Origin: Collimonas pratensis
GTDB taxonomy: Bacteria; Pseudomonadota; Gammaproteobacteria; Burkholderiales; Burkholderiaceae_D
Direction: 5' to 3'
NCBI RefSeq assembly: GCF_001584185.1
Contig: NZ_CP013234.1
Span: forward strand, 3,348,001-3,412,000
Length of the DNA stretch: 64,000 nt
Below, in pieces: positions 35,965 through 45,471 of this stretch. How positions within the stretch are numbered: the first letter of the stretch is position 1; the number at the start of each line of letters is the position of its first letter. Under the pieces are notes generated by a model. It was given only the letters and a program-made list of their open reading frames with translations. It ran no database searches and was not told the origin of the DNA. A program made the position numbers and the translations under genes.

Positions 35965-37953
35965 ATGGCAACCAAAAAATCACCGCAATCCGACTATAGC
36001 GAATCATCGATCCGTGTACTGAAGGGCCTGGAGCCGGTCAAGCAACGCCCAGGCATGTACACCCGCACCGAAAATCCGTTGCATATCATCCAGGAAGTGA
36101 TCGACAACGCCTCGGATGAAGCGCTCGGCGGCTATTGCAAAAATATCCTGGTGACCCTGAACACCGACGGCAGCGTCAGCGTCGAAGACGATGGCCGCGG
36201 CATTCCGGTCGGCATGCATCCTGAAGAAAAAGTGCCGACGGTGGAAATCGTGTTCACCCGCTTGCACGCCGGCGGCAAGTTCGACAAAGGCAGCGGCGGC
36301 GCCTATTCCTTTTCCGGCGGCCTGCATGGCGTCGGCGTCTCGGTCACCAACGCCCTCTCCTCGCGTCTGGAGATTACAGTGTGGCGCGAAGCTGGCGTAC
36401 ATCACATGGTGTTTGCCGACGGCGATGTGATTGAAAAGCTGAAATCACGGCCGATTGGGCGCGACGACAAGAAATCCGGCACCCGCGTCACCGCCTGGCC
36501 GAATCCGAAATACTTTGATTCGCCAGCTATCTCGCAACCGGAACTGCAGCGCCTGCTGCGTTCCAAGGCAGTGCTGCTGCCGGGCGTCAAGGTGACGCTG
36601 CTCAACGCCAAGACGGGCGACAGTCAGACCTGGCAATACGACCAGGGCTTGCGTGGCTACCTGATGGAATCGCTGGCGCAATCGTCGAATGCCGAACCGC
36701 TGATCCCGTTGTTCGAAGGCGAGCAATACGCCAATGCCGACGCCGAAGGTTTTGCCGAGGGCGAAGGTGCAGCCTGGGTGGTAGCCTGGACTGAGGATGG
36801 CGCCATCGTACGCGAATCTTATGTCAACCTGATCCCGACTTCGGCTGGCGGCACCCACGAATCGGGCTTGCGCGAAGGCTTGTTCGGCGCGGTCAAGAGC
36901 TTCGTCGAAATGCATTCGCTGTTGCCCAAGGGCGTCAAGCTGTTGCCGGAAGACGTGTTTGCGCGTGTCTCCTTTGTCTTGTCGGCCAAGGTGCTGGACC
37001 CGCAGTTCCAGGGCCAGATCAAGGAACGCCTGAATTCGCGCGACGCGGTGCGGCTGGTCTCGGCCTATACCCGCCCTGCGCTGGAACTGTGGCTGAACCA
37101 GCACGTCGAATACGGCAAGAAGCTGGCCGACCTGGTCATCAAGCAGGCCCAGAACCGCCTGCGCTCAGCACAAAAAGTCGAGAAGAAGAAATCTTCCGGC
37201 GTCGCCGTCTTGCCGGGCAAGCTGACCGATTGCGAATCCAGCGATATCACCCGCAATGAACTGTTTCTGGTCGAGGGCGATTCCGCCGGCGGCTCGGCGA
37301 AAATGGGGCGCGACAAAGAATTCCAGGCGATCCTGCCGTTGCGCGGCAAGGTGCTCAATTCCTGGGAAACCGAGCGCGACCGCCTGTTCGCCAACAATGA
37401 AATCCACGACATCGCCGTCGCCATCGGCGTCGATCCGCACAGCAAGACCGACACCATCGATTTCAGCGGTCTGCGCTATGGCAAGATCTGCATCCTGTCC
37501 GATGCGGACGTCGACGGCTCACACATCCAGGTACTGCTGCTGACCTTGTTCTTCCGCCATTTCCCGCAACTGATCGACCGCGGCAACATCTGCATCGCGC
37601 GGCCGCCGCTGTACCGGGTCGATGCCCCGGCGCGCGGCAAGAAGCCGGCGCAAAAGATCTACGCCCTGGACGACGGCGAACTGGAAGCGATCGAAGATAA
37701 GCTGCGCAAGGATGGCGTCAAGGATACGGCCTGGTCGATTTCGCGCTTCAAAGGTCTGGGCGAGATGAACGCCGAGCAATTGTGGGAAACCACGATGAAT
37801 CCGGATACCCGGCGCCTGCTGCCGGTTTCGCTTGGCAATTTCGATCTGGAAGCCTCGGAAAATCGCTTCAATATGCTGATGGGCAAAGGCGAAGCGGCAG
37901 CACGGCGCGCCTGGATCGAAGAACATGGGAACGAGGCCGAGGCGGATATCTGA
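35965..37953 (+). CDS. parE: DNA topoisomerase IV subunit B
   Basis: A 662-aa GyrB/ParE-type ATPase subunit for decatenating replicated chromosomes. GHKL motifs are EVIDNASDEALGG and VEDDGRGIPVG, with GGLHGVGVSVTNALS next. The transducer and TOPRIM domains follow, with EGDSAGGSA and DADVDGSHIQ for Mg2+ binding. The length and the lack of a GyrB-type insertion, plus the neighbouring parC, favour ParE over GyrB. Only a poor Shine-Dalgarno precedes the ATG. Confidence 0.95.
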   Translation: MATKKSPQSDYSESSIRVLKGLEPVKQRPGMYTRTENPLHIIQEVIDNASDEALGGYCKNILVTLNTDGSVSVEDDGRGIPVGMHPEEKVPTVEIVFTRLHAGGKFDKGSGGAYSFSGGLHGVGVSVTNALSSRLEITVWREAGVHHMVFADGDVIEKLKSRPIGRDDKKSGTRVTAWPNPKYFDSPAISQPELQRLLRSKAVLLPGVKVTLLNAKTGDSQTWQYDQGLRGYLMESLAQSSNAEPLIPLFEGEQYANADAEGFAEGEGAAWVVAWTEDGAIVRESYVNLIPTSAGGTHESGLREGLFGAVKSFVEMHSLLPKGVKLLPEDVFARVSFVLSAKVLDPQFQGQIKERLNSRDAVRLVSAYTRPALELWLNQHVEYGKKLADLVIKQAQNRLRSAQKVEKKKSSGVAVLPGKLTDCESSDITRNELFLVEGDSAGGSAKMGRDKEFQAILPLRGKVLNSWETERDRLFANNEIHDIAVAIGVDPHSKTDTIDFSGLRYGKICILSDADVDGSHIQVLLLTLFFRHFPQLIDRGNICIARPPLYRVDAPARGKKPAQKIYALDDGELEAIEDKLRKDGVKDTAWSISRFKGLGEMNAEQLWETTMNPDTRRLLPVSLGNFDLEASENRFNMLMGKGEAAARRAWIEEHGNEAEADI

Positions 37954-38269
37954 GGGCGGTGGGACGGCCGGCAAGAAATGTTGACAGATGGCAATATTAG
38001 TAACAATTTTACCGTCGGCCATCCATAACGGCGAAACGTATTATCATGAGCGCTGCTTTATAGATGCAACAGCCGTGACCCGGTATGCCGGGTTGTCAGC
38101 GCTCAACCGATCTTTCCTGCAACTGCGTCCCTGCAGCAGCAAGGGCAGCCGCCCTGTCCATGCGCATGAGTTTTACCGCAGTTCACTCCAGAACCTGCCG
38201 ATACAAAGGATATTGTTTTTAATGAAATACCGTAACGCCATACGCTCGAAGCGTGGCCAGCCCTAACAG
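37954..38269 (+). other. parE-transglycosylase spacer
   Basis: A 316-bp gap. TTGACA at 37981-37986 is a perfect -35, with only a weak -10 (CAATTT at 17 bases). The right end carries a short upstream peptide frame (listed separately). CCCGG/CCGGG half-repeats near 38080-38092 could form a small hairpin. Confidence 0.4.
38222..38266 (+). CDS. Candidate 14-residue upstream peptide of the lytic transglycosylase
   Basis: ATG at 38222 opens MKYRNAIRSKRGQP and stops at TAA 38264-38266, 3 bases before the transglycosylase ATG and in the same frame. AAAGGA lies 11 bases upstream of this ATG, while the transglycosylase ATG itself has no visible Shine-Dalgarno. Translational coupling is therefore plausible. 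It could also be chance. Confidence 0.35.
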   Translation: MKYRNAIRSKRGQP

Positions 38270-39130
38270 ATGAATCCGTTTCGCCGTCATTTGGGCCAAC
38301 TCCTTACAGCTACACTGCTGACGTTCGCATTGCTGACTTCCGTCACCAGTGCGCGCGCGGATATCTTCGGCTATATCGATGGCGACGGCATGGGCCATTT
38401 TTCGACAGAAAAGCTGGATGAGCGCTATCAGCTGTTCATGCGCGGCGACGGCGCTTTCGATTCATCCCAGCTCACCAGCAAGAGCGAGAAACCGCTCGAT
38501 CCGGCGGTGCGCAACAGTCCCTTGTTCCGTTATCTGTCGCAGCATCCCAACCTGAAAAAATACGAACAGCTGGTGGATCAGGCGGCGCAGGAATTTGCGC
38601 TCGATCCGGCCTTGCTGAAGGCAGTGATGGCGGCCGAATCCGGCTTCAATCCCGGCGCCGTCTCGCCCAAGGGTGCGATCGGCCTGATGCAGATCATGCC
38701 GGCTACCGCGGAACGCTACGGCCTGAGCGGCGACAAGAAAAAGCCGATCGAGCAGAAACTGACCGACCCGCGCACCAATATCCGCCTCGGCGCGCGCTAT
38801 CTGCGCGACCTGCTCAAACTCTATCCGGCCCAGCAAGAGCTGGTGATCGCCTCGTATAATGCCGGCGAAGGCGCCGTGCAAAAGTATAAGAATCAGATAC
38901 CGCCCTATCCGGAAACGCGCAATTACGTGCAGCTGGTGCGCCAGTTTTACCAGCTGTACCAGCCAACCCTGGCGCAAGCCGGCGGCACCGGCGGCGCCGG
39001 CCTGAAACGCATCCAGCTGGTGATTCCCGGCCGTCGCAGCATGCCAGGCGCCAGCGCGCCGGCACCCGCCGTCGGCCTGATTCCGCCAGCGGCAGCGCTG
39101 CCCGCCGCGACCACCCCTTTAATCGAATAA
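38270..39130 (+). CDS. Exported lytic transglycosylase (SLT domain, DUF4124-like N-terminus)
   Basis: A 286-aa murein lytic transglycosylase. A signal peptide ([19 protein letters not shown], cleavage near SARA) precedes a short [21 protein letters not shown] segment typical of DUF4124-type proteins. The SLT domain (about 100-215) has the catalytic Glu in [13 protein letters not shown] and the motifs [13 protein letters not shown] and [10 protein letters not shown]. The C-terminal 50 residues are Pro/Ala-rich. It lies between parE and parC on the same strand, perhaps coupling wall cleavage with chromosome separation, though this may only be conserved synteny. Confidence 0.9.
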   Translation: MNPFRRHLGQLLTATLLTFALLTSVTSARADIFGYIDGDGMGHFSTEKLDERYQLFMRGDGAFDSSQLTSKSEKPLDPAVRNSPLFRYLSQHPNLKKYEQLVDQAAQEFALDPALLKAVMAAESGFNPGAVSPKGAIGLMQIMPATAERYGLSGDKKKPIEQKLTDPRTNIRLGARYLRDLLKLYPAQQELVIASYNAGEGAVQKYKNQIPPYPETRNYVQLVRQFYQLYQPTLAQAGGTGGAGLKRIQLVIPGRRSMPGASAPAPAVGLIPPAAALPAATTPLIE

Positions 39131-39155
39131 CCGCCCGAATCATTTACGACTCTCC

Positions 39156-41477
39156 ATGACCGACCAAAACGATCTGTTTGCCACACCAGATGCACCAACC
39201 CCGGACGCTGAATCTTTAACCCTTGCCACCTTTGCTGAACGCGCCTATCTCGACTACGCCATTTCGGTAGTCAAGGGCCGCGCCTTGCCTGACGTCTCCG
39301 ATGGCCAGAAGCCGGTTCAGCGCCGCATCCTGTATGCGATGAGCGAACTCGGCCTGAACGCCGCCGCCAAGCCGCGCAAGTCGGCGCTGGTGGTGGGCGA
39401 CGTACTGGGTAAGCTGCATCCGCATGGCGACCAGTCGGTATATGACGCGCTGGTGCGCATGACCCAGAATTTCTCTTTGCGCTACCCACTGGTCGACGGC
39501 CAGGGCAATTTCGGTTCGCGCGATGGCGACGGCGCTGCGGCGATGCGTTATACCGAAGCGCGCCTAACGCCGATCGCCCGTCTGCTGCTGGAAGAAATCG
39601 ACATGGGCACGGTCGATTTCCAGCCCAACTACGACGGCTCCACCGAAGAACCGAAATTGCTGCCGGCGCGCCTGCCTTTCGTCCTGCTGAACGGCGCCTC
39701 GGGGATTGCGGTCGGCCTGGCCACTGAAATTCCATCGCACAATCTGCAGGAAGTAGCCAAGGCGGCTGTCGCCCTGATCCGTAATCCGGCGCTGAGCCAT
39801 GCCGAACTGATGCAAATCATTCCAGGCCCGGATTTCCCGGGCGGCGGCCAGATCATCACTTCGGCCACGGCGATTTCCGAGATGTACGAAAGCGGCCGCG
39901 GCAGCCTGAAGGTGCGCGCCACCTGGAAAATCGAAGACTTGGCGCGCGGCCAGTGGCAGGCGGTGGTCACCGAATTGCCGCCGGGCGCATCGTCGCAAAA
40001 GATCCTGGAAGAAATCGAAGAACTGACCAATCCGAAAATCAAGCTTGGCAAGAAAACCTTGACGCCTGACCAGATCGCGCTCAAGACATCGATCCTGTCG
40101 GTGCTGGATACGGTGCGCGACGAATCCGGCCGCGATGCGCCGGTACGCCTGGTGTTCGAACCGAAATCCAAGAACCTCGACCAGACCGAATTCACCAACA
40201 TGTTGTTGGCCCACACTTCGCTGGAGAGCAGCGCCTCGATCAATCTGGTGATGATCGGCGGCGATGGCCGCCCGCGCCAGAAGGGTCTGGGCATGATCTT
40301 GCGCGAGTGGATCAGTTTCCGCTTTACTACCGTGACGCGGCGCTCGCAATTCAAGCTGCAGAAAATCGAAGATCGCATCCATATCCTGGAAGGGCGCGAA
40401 GCGATCCTGCTGAATATCGATAAGGTGATCAAGCTGATCCGCGAATCGGACGAGCCGAAGCCGGCGCTGATCGCTGCCTTCAACCTGTCCGACCGCCAGG
40501 CGGAAGACATCCTGGAAATCCGCCTGCGTCAGCTGGCGCGCCTGGAGTCGATCAAGATCCAGCAAGAACTGGCTGAACTGCGCAACGAAAAAGCCACGCT
40601 GCAAGATCTGCTCGACAATCCGGCTTCGATGAAGCGTTTGATCATCAAGGAAATCGAAACCGACCAGAAACAGTTCGGCGATGCCCGCCGTACCCTGATC
40701 GAAGCGGCTGAAAAAGCCGTGGTGGAAACCAAGATCATCGATGAACCGGTGACAGTCATCATTTCGCAAAAGGGCTGGGTGCGGGCACGCACCGGCCATG
40801 GTCATGACGCCGGCCAGTTCGGTTTCAAGGCCGGCGACGCCTTGTACGGCGCCTTCGAGTGCCGCACGGTCGACAACCTGCTGACCTTCGGCTCCAACGG
40901 CCGCATCTATTCAGTGTCGGTCGCGACCTTGCCTAACGCACGCGGCGACGGTGTCCCGATCACCACCCTGATCGACCTCGCCAACGGCAGCAGCATCCTG
41001 CATTACTTCGCCGGTACGCTGGATACCGTCTTGCTGCTGGCCAGCTCCGGTGGCTACGGCTTCACCGCCAAGCTCGGCGACATGCTGAGCCGGGTCAAGG
41101 CCGGCAAGGCCTATGTCACTCTGGACGAAGGCGACCTGCCGCTGCCGCCGCAAGCACTCGGCAGCACCGCCAGTGCCATCGCCTGCCTGTCGGAAAAAGG
41201 CCGCTTGCTGGTATTTGGACTGGATGAATGCAAGTCGCTCAGCAACGGCGGCCGCGGCGTGATCCTGATGGAACTGGAAGCCAACGAAAAGCTGCTGGCA
41301 GCGCAACCGATCAGCCAGCGCGGCGTGCTGGTCACCGGCATCGGCCGCGGCGGCAAGCCGCAGCAAGTGGCCCTCTCGGCCTCCGGCCTGGCGCCGCATA
41401 TCGGCAAACGCGCCCGCAAAGGAAAAATGCTGGAGTCGAAACTGAAACCGGTCACCCTCACACCAGTGACGCCATAG
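39156..41477 (+). CDS. parC: DNA topoisomerase IV subunit A
   Basis: A 773-aa DNA-cleaving subunit. The winged-helix CAP region has [16 protein letters not shown] and the catalytic tyrosine Tyr132 in [14 protein letters not shown]. The tower/coiled coil follows ([17 protein letters not shown]), then a shortened C-terminal beta-pinwheel without the GyrA-box of gyrase, so ParC rather than GyrA. The residue equivalent to E. coli Ser80 is Gln and that equivalent to Glu84 is Asp. Partner ParE is encoded just upstream. Confidence 0.95.
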   Translation: MTDQNDLFATPDAPTPDAESLTLATFAERAYLDYAISVVKGRALPDVSDGQKPVQRRILYAMSELGLNAAAKPRKSALVVGDVLGKLHPHGDQSVYDALVRMTQNFSLRYPLVDGQGNFGSRDGDGAAAMRYTEARLTPIARLLLEEIDMGTVDFQPNYDGSTEEPKLLPARLPFVLLNGASGIAVGLATEIPSHNLQEVAKAAVALIRNPALSHAELMQIIPGPDFPGGGQIITSATAISEMYESGRGSLKVRATWKIEDLARGQWQAVVTELPPGASSQKILEEIEELTNPKIKLGKKTLTPDQIALKTSILSVLDTVRDESGRDAPVRLVFEPKSKNLDQTEFTNMLLAHTSLESSASINLVMIGGDGRPRQKGLGMILREWISFRFTTVTRRSQFKLQKIEDRIHILEGREAILLNIDKVIKLIRESDEPKPALIAAFNLSDRQAEDILEIRLRQLARLESIKIQQELAELRNEKATLQDLLDNPASMKRLIIKEIETDQKQFGDARRTLIEAAEKAVVETKIIDEPVTVIISQKGWVRARTGHGHDAGQFGFKAGDALYGAFECRTVDNLLTFGSNGRIYSVSVATLPNARGDGVPITTLIDLANGSSILHYFAGTLDTVLLLASSGGYGFTAKLGDMLSRVKAGKAYVTLDEGDLPLPPQALGSTASAIACLSEKGRLLVFGLDECKSLSNGGRGVILMELEANEKLLAAQPISQRGVLVTGIGRGGKPQQVALSASGLAPHIGKRARKGKMLESKLKPVTLTPVTP

Positions 41478-41518
41478 TCCCGCAATCGGGAAGCATCCAG
41501 CTGAGCGCTTCCCAACAA

Positions 41519-41564
41519 AATTGGGGTCAGAGTCGAATTAATAAATTCGACTCTGACCCCAATT
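41519..41564. repeat. REP-like perfect palindrome, 21-bp arms
   Basis: The left arm (41519-41539) reads AATTGGGGTCAGAGTCGAAT plus a final T. It pairs perfectly with 41544-41564 around a 4-nt AATA loop. GGGGTCAGAGTCGAATT palindromes of this kind are dispersed in betaproteobacterial genomes and resemble RAYT-mobilised REP elements. It may double as a terminator between convergent parC and the next gene. Confidence 0.8.
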
Positions 41565-41574
41565 GTTTTCTATT

Positions 41575-42144
41575 TCAATTTGCCGCGGCGGGTTTTGCCT
41601 GCTCTGCTTTGACTATCGTGACTATTTCAGAGTAGCTTTTCTGCGCTACCGACTCGCACAGCGAATTCATCCCGAGCCAGGAATTGGCGTAGTAATCTTC
41701 TGCCTTGCGCTCTTGCGCGTGATAGACAATCCGTACCCCCAGCCTGTCTCGCCCTGCCAAAAAACCTAACATGACGCGCGCACCTGGCGGACGTTGGCGA
41801 TAATCGGTTATCACCATTTCTGCGGTTTCCGAATCGGAGACCGCATAGCCTTGTTTCATCGCTGCATCGGCGTAGCCCTTCTCGATCAACGGCGCCACCT
41901 TCTCGTTCACCGTGCATGCTTCTTTGCAGTCCCAGTGTATCGCCAGTTTTGGTACTTGCATTCCGATATGCGGCTTGGGCAGAACCGGACTCTCGACATC
42001 TTGCACTTGCACTGGCGCCTGCATTTCAGGTTGCGATGCGACCGGATCAGCCGCAGTATTTTCTGCCGGCGTCATTTGCGCATATGCCAGTCCCGAGACG
42101 CCGGCATACAGCACCGAGCATAGAATTAATGAACCCCTTTTCAT
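41575..42144 (-). CDS. Exported protein of unknown function (DUF4410-like)
   Basis: A 189-aa precursor starting MKRGSLILCSVLYAGVSGLAYA, a Sec signal with cleavage before QMTPAEN. A Pro/Val/Gln-rich linker precedes a folded part with two cysteines (HWDCKEACTVNE) and a domain resembling envelope proteins of the DUF4410 type (SDSETAEMVITDYRQRPPGARVMLGFLAGRDRL). The family match is tentative. ATG 42144 is chosen because it begins the signal peptide; the frame is open to 42282. Convergent with parC across the REP palindrome. Confidence 0.6.
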   Translation of the reverse strand: MKRGSLILCSVLYAGVSGLAYAQMTPAENTAADPVASQPEMQAPVQVQDVESPVLPKPHIGMQVPKLAIHWDCKEACTVNEKVAPLIEKGYADAAMKQGYAVSDSETAEMVITDYRQRPPGARVMLGFLAGRDRLGVRIVYHAQERKAEDYYANSWLGMNSLCESVAQKSYSEIVTIVKAEQAKPAAAN

Positions 42145-42261
42145 GATTTCCCTTTTTATTATGGATAAATTATTGTGATTGCTTGCTGTCAAAATTTGAT
42201 GCGTCCTATTGCAAACGCATCGCACTACAAAAACCAAGGCGTCAACGACAGTGCTGAAGAT

Positions 42262-42296
42262 AAAAAAACCGGCCCCCTTCATTACGAAGGGTCCGG
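42262..42296 (-). terminator. Terminator of the threonine aldolase gene
   Basis: CCGGCCCCCTTC / GAAGGGTCCGG with an ATTAC loop; on the minus strand followed by seven T. Confidence 0.9.
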
Positions 42297-42327
42297 CTTC
42301 AGCATCCTATATTACGGCGACGCGCAC

Positions 42328-43383
42328 TCAGGTGATGCACAAGCTGCGTAATTCGGCAGCGAACCGCTCTACCGTCTCTTGCTGCGTATCCCATGCGCAC
42401 ATCAGGCGACAGCCGCCGGCGCCGATAAACTGATAGAACTTCCAGCCGCGCGCGCGCATGGCCTTGGCGGCGTGATCCGGCAACTCGGCAAAGACCGCAT
42501 TCGCCTGCGGCTCGAACAACACCTTGACGCCGGCAATGTCCAGCAGGCGCTGGTGCAGCAGCCTGGCCATGGCATTGGCGTGGCGCGCATTGCGCAGCCA
42601 GACGTCGTTGTCCAGCAAGCCCGGCCACGGTGCTGAGATAAAGCGCATCTTGGACGCCAGCTGGCCTGCCTGCTTGACGCGATAGGCGAAATCCTCGGCC
42701 AGCTTCTTGTCGAAGAAAACGACAACCTCGCCGACCGGCAAGCCGTTCTTGGTACCGCCGAAGCACAGCACGTCGACACCGGCGCGCCAGGTGATTTCAG
42801 AGGGATCGACATCGAGCGCTGCTACGGCATTAGCGAAACGCGCGCCATCCATATGCACCCGTAACTGCCGCCGCTTGGCGATTGCCGCGATCGCGCGCAC
42901 TTCTTCCACCGTGTAGACGGTGCCGACTTCGGTCGATTGCGTGATGCTGACCACTTTCGGCCGCGGGTAATGGATGTCGGCGCGCTTGGTCACCAGCGCC
43001 TCGATCGCATCCGGCGTCAGCTTGCCGTTTTCACCCTTGGCGGTCAGCAGTTTCGAGCCGTTGGAAAAGAACTCGGGGCCGCCGCATTCATCGGTTTCGA
43101 TATGCGCCAGCTCATGGCAGATCACCGAGTGATACGACTGGCATAAGGAGGCCAGCGCCAGCGAGTTGGCGGCGGTGCCATTGAAGACGAAGAAAACCTC
43201 GCAATCGGTCTGAAACAGATCGCGCATGCGGTCGCATACGCGCTGGGTCCAGGCGTCGTCGCCATAGGACGGTTCGTGGCCGCTGTCGTTGCTCTTCAGC
43301 AGATAGTCCAGCGCTTCAGGGCAAATACCAGCCTGGTTATCGGAAGCAAAATGTTGCAAGGACGGCGGCACGAACGATTCCAT
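42328..43383 (-). CDS. ltaE: Low-specificity L-threonine aldolase
   Basis: A 351-aa PLP enzyme cleaving L-threonine or allo-threonine to glycine and acetaldehyde. Motifs are FASDNQAGICPEAL at the start, FNGTAANSLAL for phosphate binding, HMDGARFANAVAAL with the PLP-ring Asp179, and FGGTKNGLPVGE with the Schiff-base Lys212. With tdh-kbl at 57-59 kb it gives a second route from threonine to glycine. A terminator on its strand shows it ends its transcript. A degraded REP-like repeat lies just upstream. Confidence 0.9.
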   Translation of the reverse strand: MESFVPPSLQHFASDNQAGICPEALDYLLKSNDSGHEPSYGDDAWTQRVCDRMRDLFQTDCEVFFVFNGTAANSLALASLCQSYHSVICHELAHIETDECGGPEFFSNGSKLLTAKGENGKLTPDAIEALVTKRADIHYPRPKVVSITQSTEVGTVYTVEEVRAIAAIAKRRQLRVHMDGARFANAVAALDVDPSEITWRAGVDVLCFGGTKNGLPVGEVVVFFDKKLAEDFAYRVKQAGQLASKMRFISAPWPGLLDNDVWLRNARHANAMARLLHQRLLDIAGVKVLFEPQANAVFAELPDHAAKAMRARGWKFYQFIGAGGCRLMCAWDTQQETVERFAAELRSLCIT

Positions 43384-43405
43384 GGACAGTCAGCCTTTTA
43401 AGAAA

Positions 43406-43472
43406 TTGGGGACAGAGGTGCGCGGCAAGTGTTTAAGAGCCACCGTAGCGTGGCGAATTACTCTGTCCTCAA
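43406..43472. repeat. Degenerate REP-like inverted repeat
   Basis: TTGGGGACAGAG (43406-43417) and CTCTGTCCTCAA (43461-43472) form a 12-bp inverted repeat with one mismatch around 43 bases. It resembles the palindrome at 41519 but carries GACAGAG instead of GTCAGAG, so it is a variant class. Confidence 0.6.
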
Positions 43473-43476
43473 CTGA

Positions 43477-44670
43477 TTAGATTTTCGAAGCGATCAGCTT
43501 GCCCAGCTTCTCGATGCCTTCGCGGATCTTGGCAGGCGGCACGGTGACGAAGCTCAGGCGCAGCGTGTGCTGTTCCGGCGTATTGCCATAGAATGGGCCG
43601 CCCGGCACAAACGCCACGTGCTGCTCGACTGCTTCCGCCAACAGCTTGGTGCTGTCGATATGCTTAGGCAGGGTCACCCAGATGAACATGCCGCCTTCCG
43701 GGCGAGTCCAGCTGACGCCGCTCGGGAAGTAGGTCTGCAGCGCATCCAGCATGGCGTCGCACTGGTCCGAGTAGAGCTTGCGGATGGTCGGGATATGTTG
43801 GTCGAGGAAACCGTCCTTGATGGTTTCGTACACCACCATCTGCGTCAGCTGCGAAGTGTGCAGGTCGGTGGCTTGCTTGGCCTGTTCCATCTTCTCGATC
43901 AGCGCGCGCGGGGCGACCACGTAACCAAGGCGGATGCCTGGCGTCAGAATCTTGGAAAAGGAACCCATGTAGATCACGCCACCCGGATTCATGCTGAGCA
44001 TCTTCGGCAGCGGTTCGGCGCGATAGCTGAGAGCGCCGTATGGATCGTCCTCGATCAGCGGCAAGCCGAGCTGGGCGCAGATATTCACCAGGGCCTGGCG
44101 GCGTTCCACCGACAAGGTACGGCCGGTCGGGTTCTGGAAATTCGGCAAGGCATACAGCATGCGTGCGCCCTGGCCCAGGGTTGCCACGGTTTCCGGCATC
44201 AGGCCGCCGTCATCGCTAGGCACCGAAACGAATTCGGGACCGTACAGTGAAAACGCCTGCAAGGCGCCCAGGTAACTTGGCGTTTCAACCAGCACTTTAC
44301 TGCCTTCGTCGATCAGCACTTTGCCCAGCAGATCCAGGCCTTGCTGCGAACCGGAAGTCATCATGACCTGATTCGCGTTGATCTTGGCGCCATCGGTCGA
44401 CAGCGAATTGGCCACCCACTCGCGCAACGGACCATAGCCGTCGGTCGGGCCGTACTGCAGCGCGACCTTGCCTTGGTCCGACAAGACCTTGTCGAAGGCG
44501 ACCTTCAGGCGCTCGACCGGGAAAGTCGCCGGCGACGGCAAGCCACCGGCGAAGGAAATGATTTCCGGACGCATGGTGATCTTGAGGATTTCGCGGATGG
44601 CCGAGCTTTGCAGCTTCTGTGCACGTTCCGAGAAACGCCATTGCAGCGGGGTTGGGTTTTCGATTTTCAT
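43477..44670 (-). CDS. PLP-dependent aminotransferase, class I/II (2-aminoadipate/valine-pyruvate-like)
   Basis: A 397-aa fold-type I aminotransferase of the PLP-dependent MocR-related subgroup (LysN/ARO8-like). It shows FAGGLPSPATFPVE, SGSQQGLDLLGKVL, PNFQNPTGRTLS, IEDDPYGALSY and the Schiff-base Lys240 in YMGSFSKILTPGIRLGY. Substrate is not decidable; relatives act on branched-chain, aromatic or 2-aminoadipate substrates. It is on the same strand as ridA, 157 bp away, which fits a role generating 2-aminoacrylate or imine intermediates. Confidence 0.85.
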   Translation of the reverse strand: MKIENPTPLQWRFSERAQKLQSSAIREILKITMRPEIISFAGGLPSPATFPVERLKVAFDKVLSDQGKVALQYGPTDGYGPLREWVANSLSTDGAKINANQVMMTSGSQQGLDLLGKVLIDEGSKVLVETPSYLGALQAFSLYGPEFVSVPSDDGGLMPETVATLGQGARMLYALPNFQNPTGRTLSVERRQALVNICAQLGLPLIEDDPYGALSYRAEPLPKMLSMNPGGVIYMGSFSKILTPGIRLGYVVAPRALIEKMEQAKQATDLHTSQLTQMVVYETIKDGFLDQHIPTIRKLYSDQCDAMLDALQTYFPSGVSWTRPEGGMFIWVTLPKHIDSTKLLAEAVEQHVAFVPGGPFYGNTPEQHTLRLSFVTVPPAKIREGIEKLGKLIASKI

Positions 44671-44827
44671 ACAATTCTCTTCAAGTGATCTTGTTTTAAG
44701 AGGCAGCTGTCGATCGCCGCGGCTGATGAATTGTCATAGCCGGATCTGATTCGCAACCGCCCAAGGTTCTTATGATCTGCCGTCTCCTGGGCCGGCAGCG
44801 CGGTTAGCGCTACCAGTACTGCGAGCC

Positions 44828-45286
44828 TTATTCGATTTCAGCAATCATTTCGATTTCTACGCAGGCGCCCAACGGCAGCTGTGCCACACCGAAAGCGGAA
44901 CGGGCATGCTTGCCCTGCTCGCCAAACACTTCGCCGATCAGTTCGGAGGCACCGTTGGTGACCAGATGCTGCTCCGTAAAATCAGGCGTCGAGTTCACCA
45001 GGCTCATCAGCTTGACGACCCGTTTGACGCGCAACAGATCGCCGCCGCAAGCAGCTTGCAAGGTAGCGATCAGGTCAACCGCAATGCCGCGTGCGGCCTG
45101 CTTGGCTTCTTCGGTCGTGATGTCCTTGCCGAGTTGCCCGACCCAGATCTTGCCGTCCTTCTTGGACAGATGACCGGACAGGTAGACCGTATTGCCGCTT
45201 TGGGCATACATCACATAAGCAGCCGCAGGCGCAGCGACGGCCGGCAAAGTGATGTTCAGGGCTTGCAACTTTTCATATACAGACAT
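44828..45286 (-). CDS. RidA/YjgF-family enamine/imine deaminase
   Basis: A 152-aa RidA-superfamily protein. It begins SVYEKLQALNITLP and has SGNTVYLSGHLSKKDGKIWVGQLG, a central DLLRVKRVVKLMSLVNSTPDF and the C-terminal GKHARSAFGVAQLPLGACVEIEM with the Arg that binds substrate carboxylate. RidA proteins hydrolyse reactive enamines and imines made by PLP enzymes. Its neighbourhood of a PLP aminotransferase and threonine aldolase supports that role. Confidence 0.9.
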   Translation of the reverse strand: MSVYEKLQALNITLPAVAAPAAAYVMYAQSGNTVYLSGHLSKKDGKIWVGQLGKDITTEEAKQAARGIAVDLIATLQAACGGDLLRVKRVVKLMSLVNSTPDFTEQHLVTNGASELIGEVFGEQGKHARSAFGVAQLPLGACVEIEMIAEIE

Positions 45287-45471
45287 CAGATACTCCGAAA
45301 AATATGATCATTTGCCAACGCTTGTGACGCCAGCAGCAATGACAGGGTAAATGGGATAACACCGGGCTCAGGCCATGTTACTGAGGCGGGGAAGCCAACA
45401 ATTATCTCACCCTCAGGCCGAGTTGGCGACCAGTGCAGCGTTATATTTTGCCATCCTATTTTTCGGAAACA

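Noticed and set aside
37988..38266. 92-codon frame between parE and the transglycosylase
   Set aside because: It has no ribosome site at its first ATG and no protein-like composition; only its last 14 codons have a plausible separate start and are listed as an upstream peptide.
35965..41477. gyrB/gyrA instead of parE/parC
   Set aside because: Lengths, lack of a GyrA-box and mutual adjacency fit topoisomerase IV.
41488..41513. GGGAAGC/GCTTCCC hairpin as the parC terminator
   Set aside because: Only a 7-bp stem with a 12-nt loop and no T-run; the nearby palindrome at 41519 is a better structural candidate.
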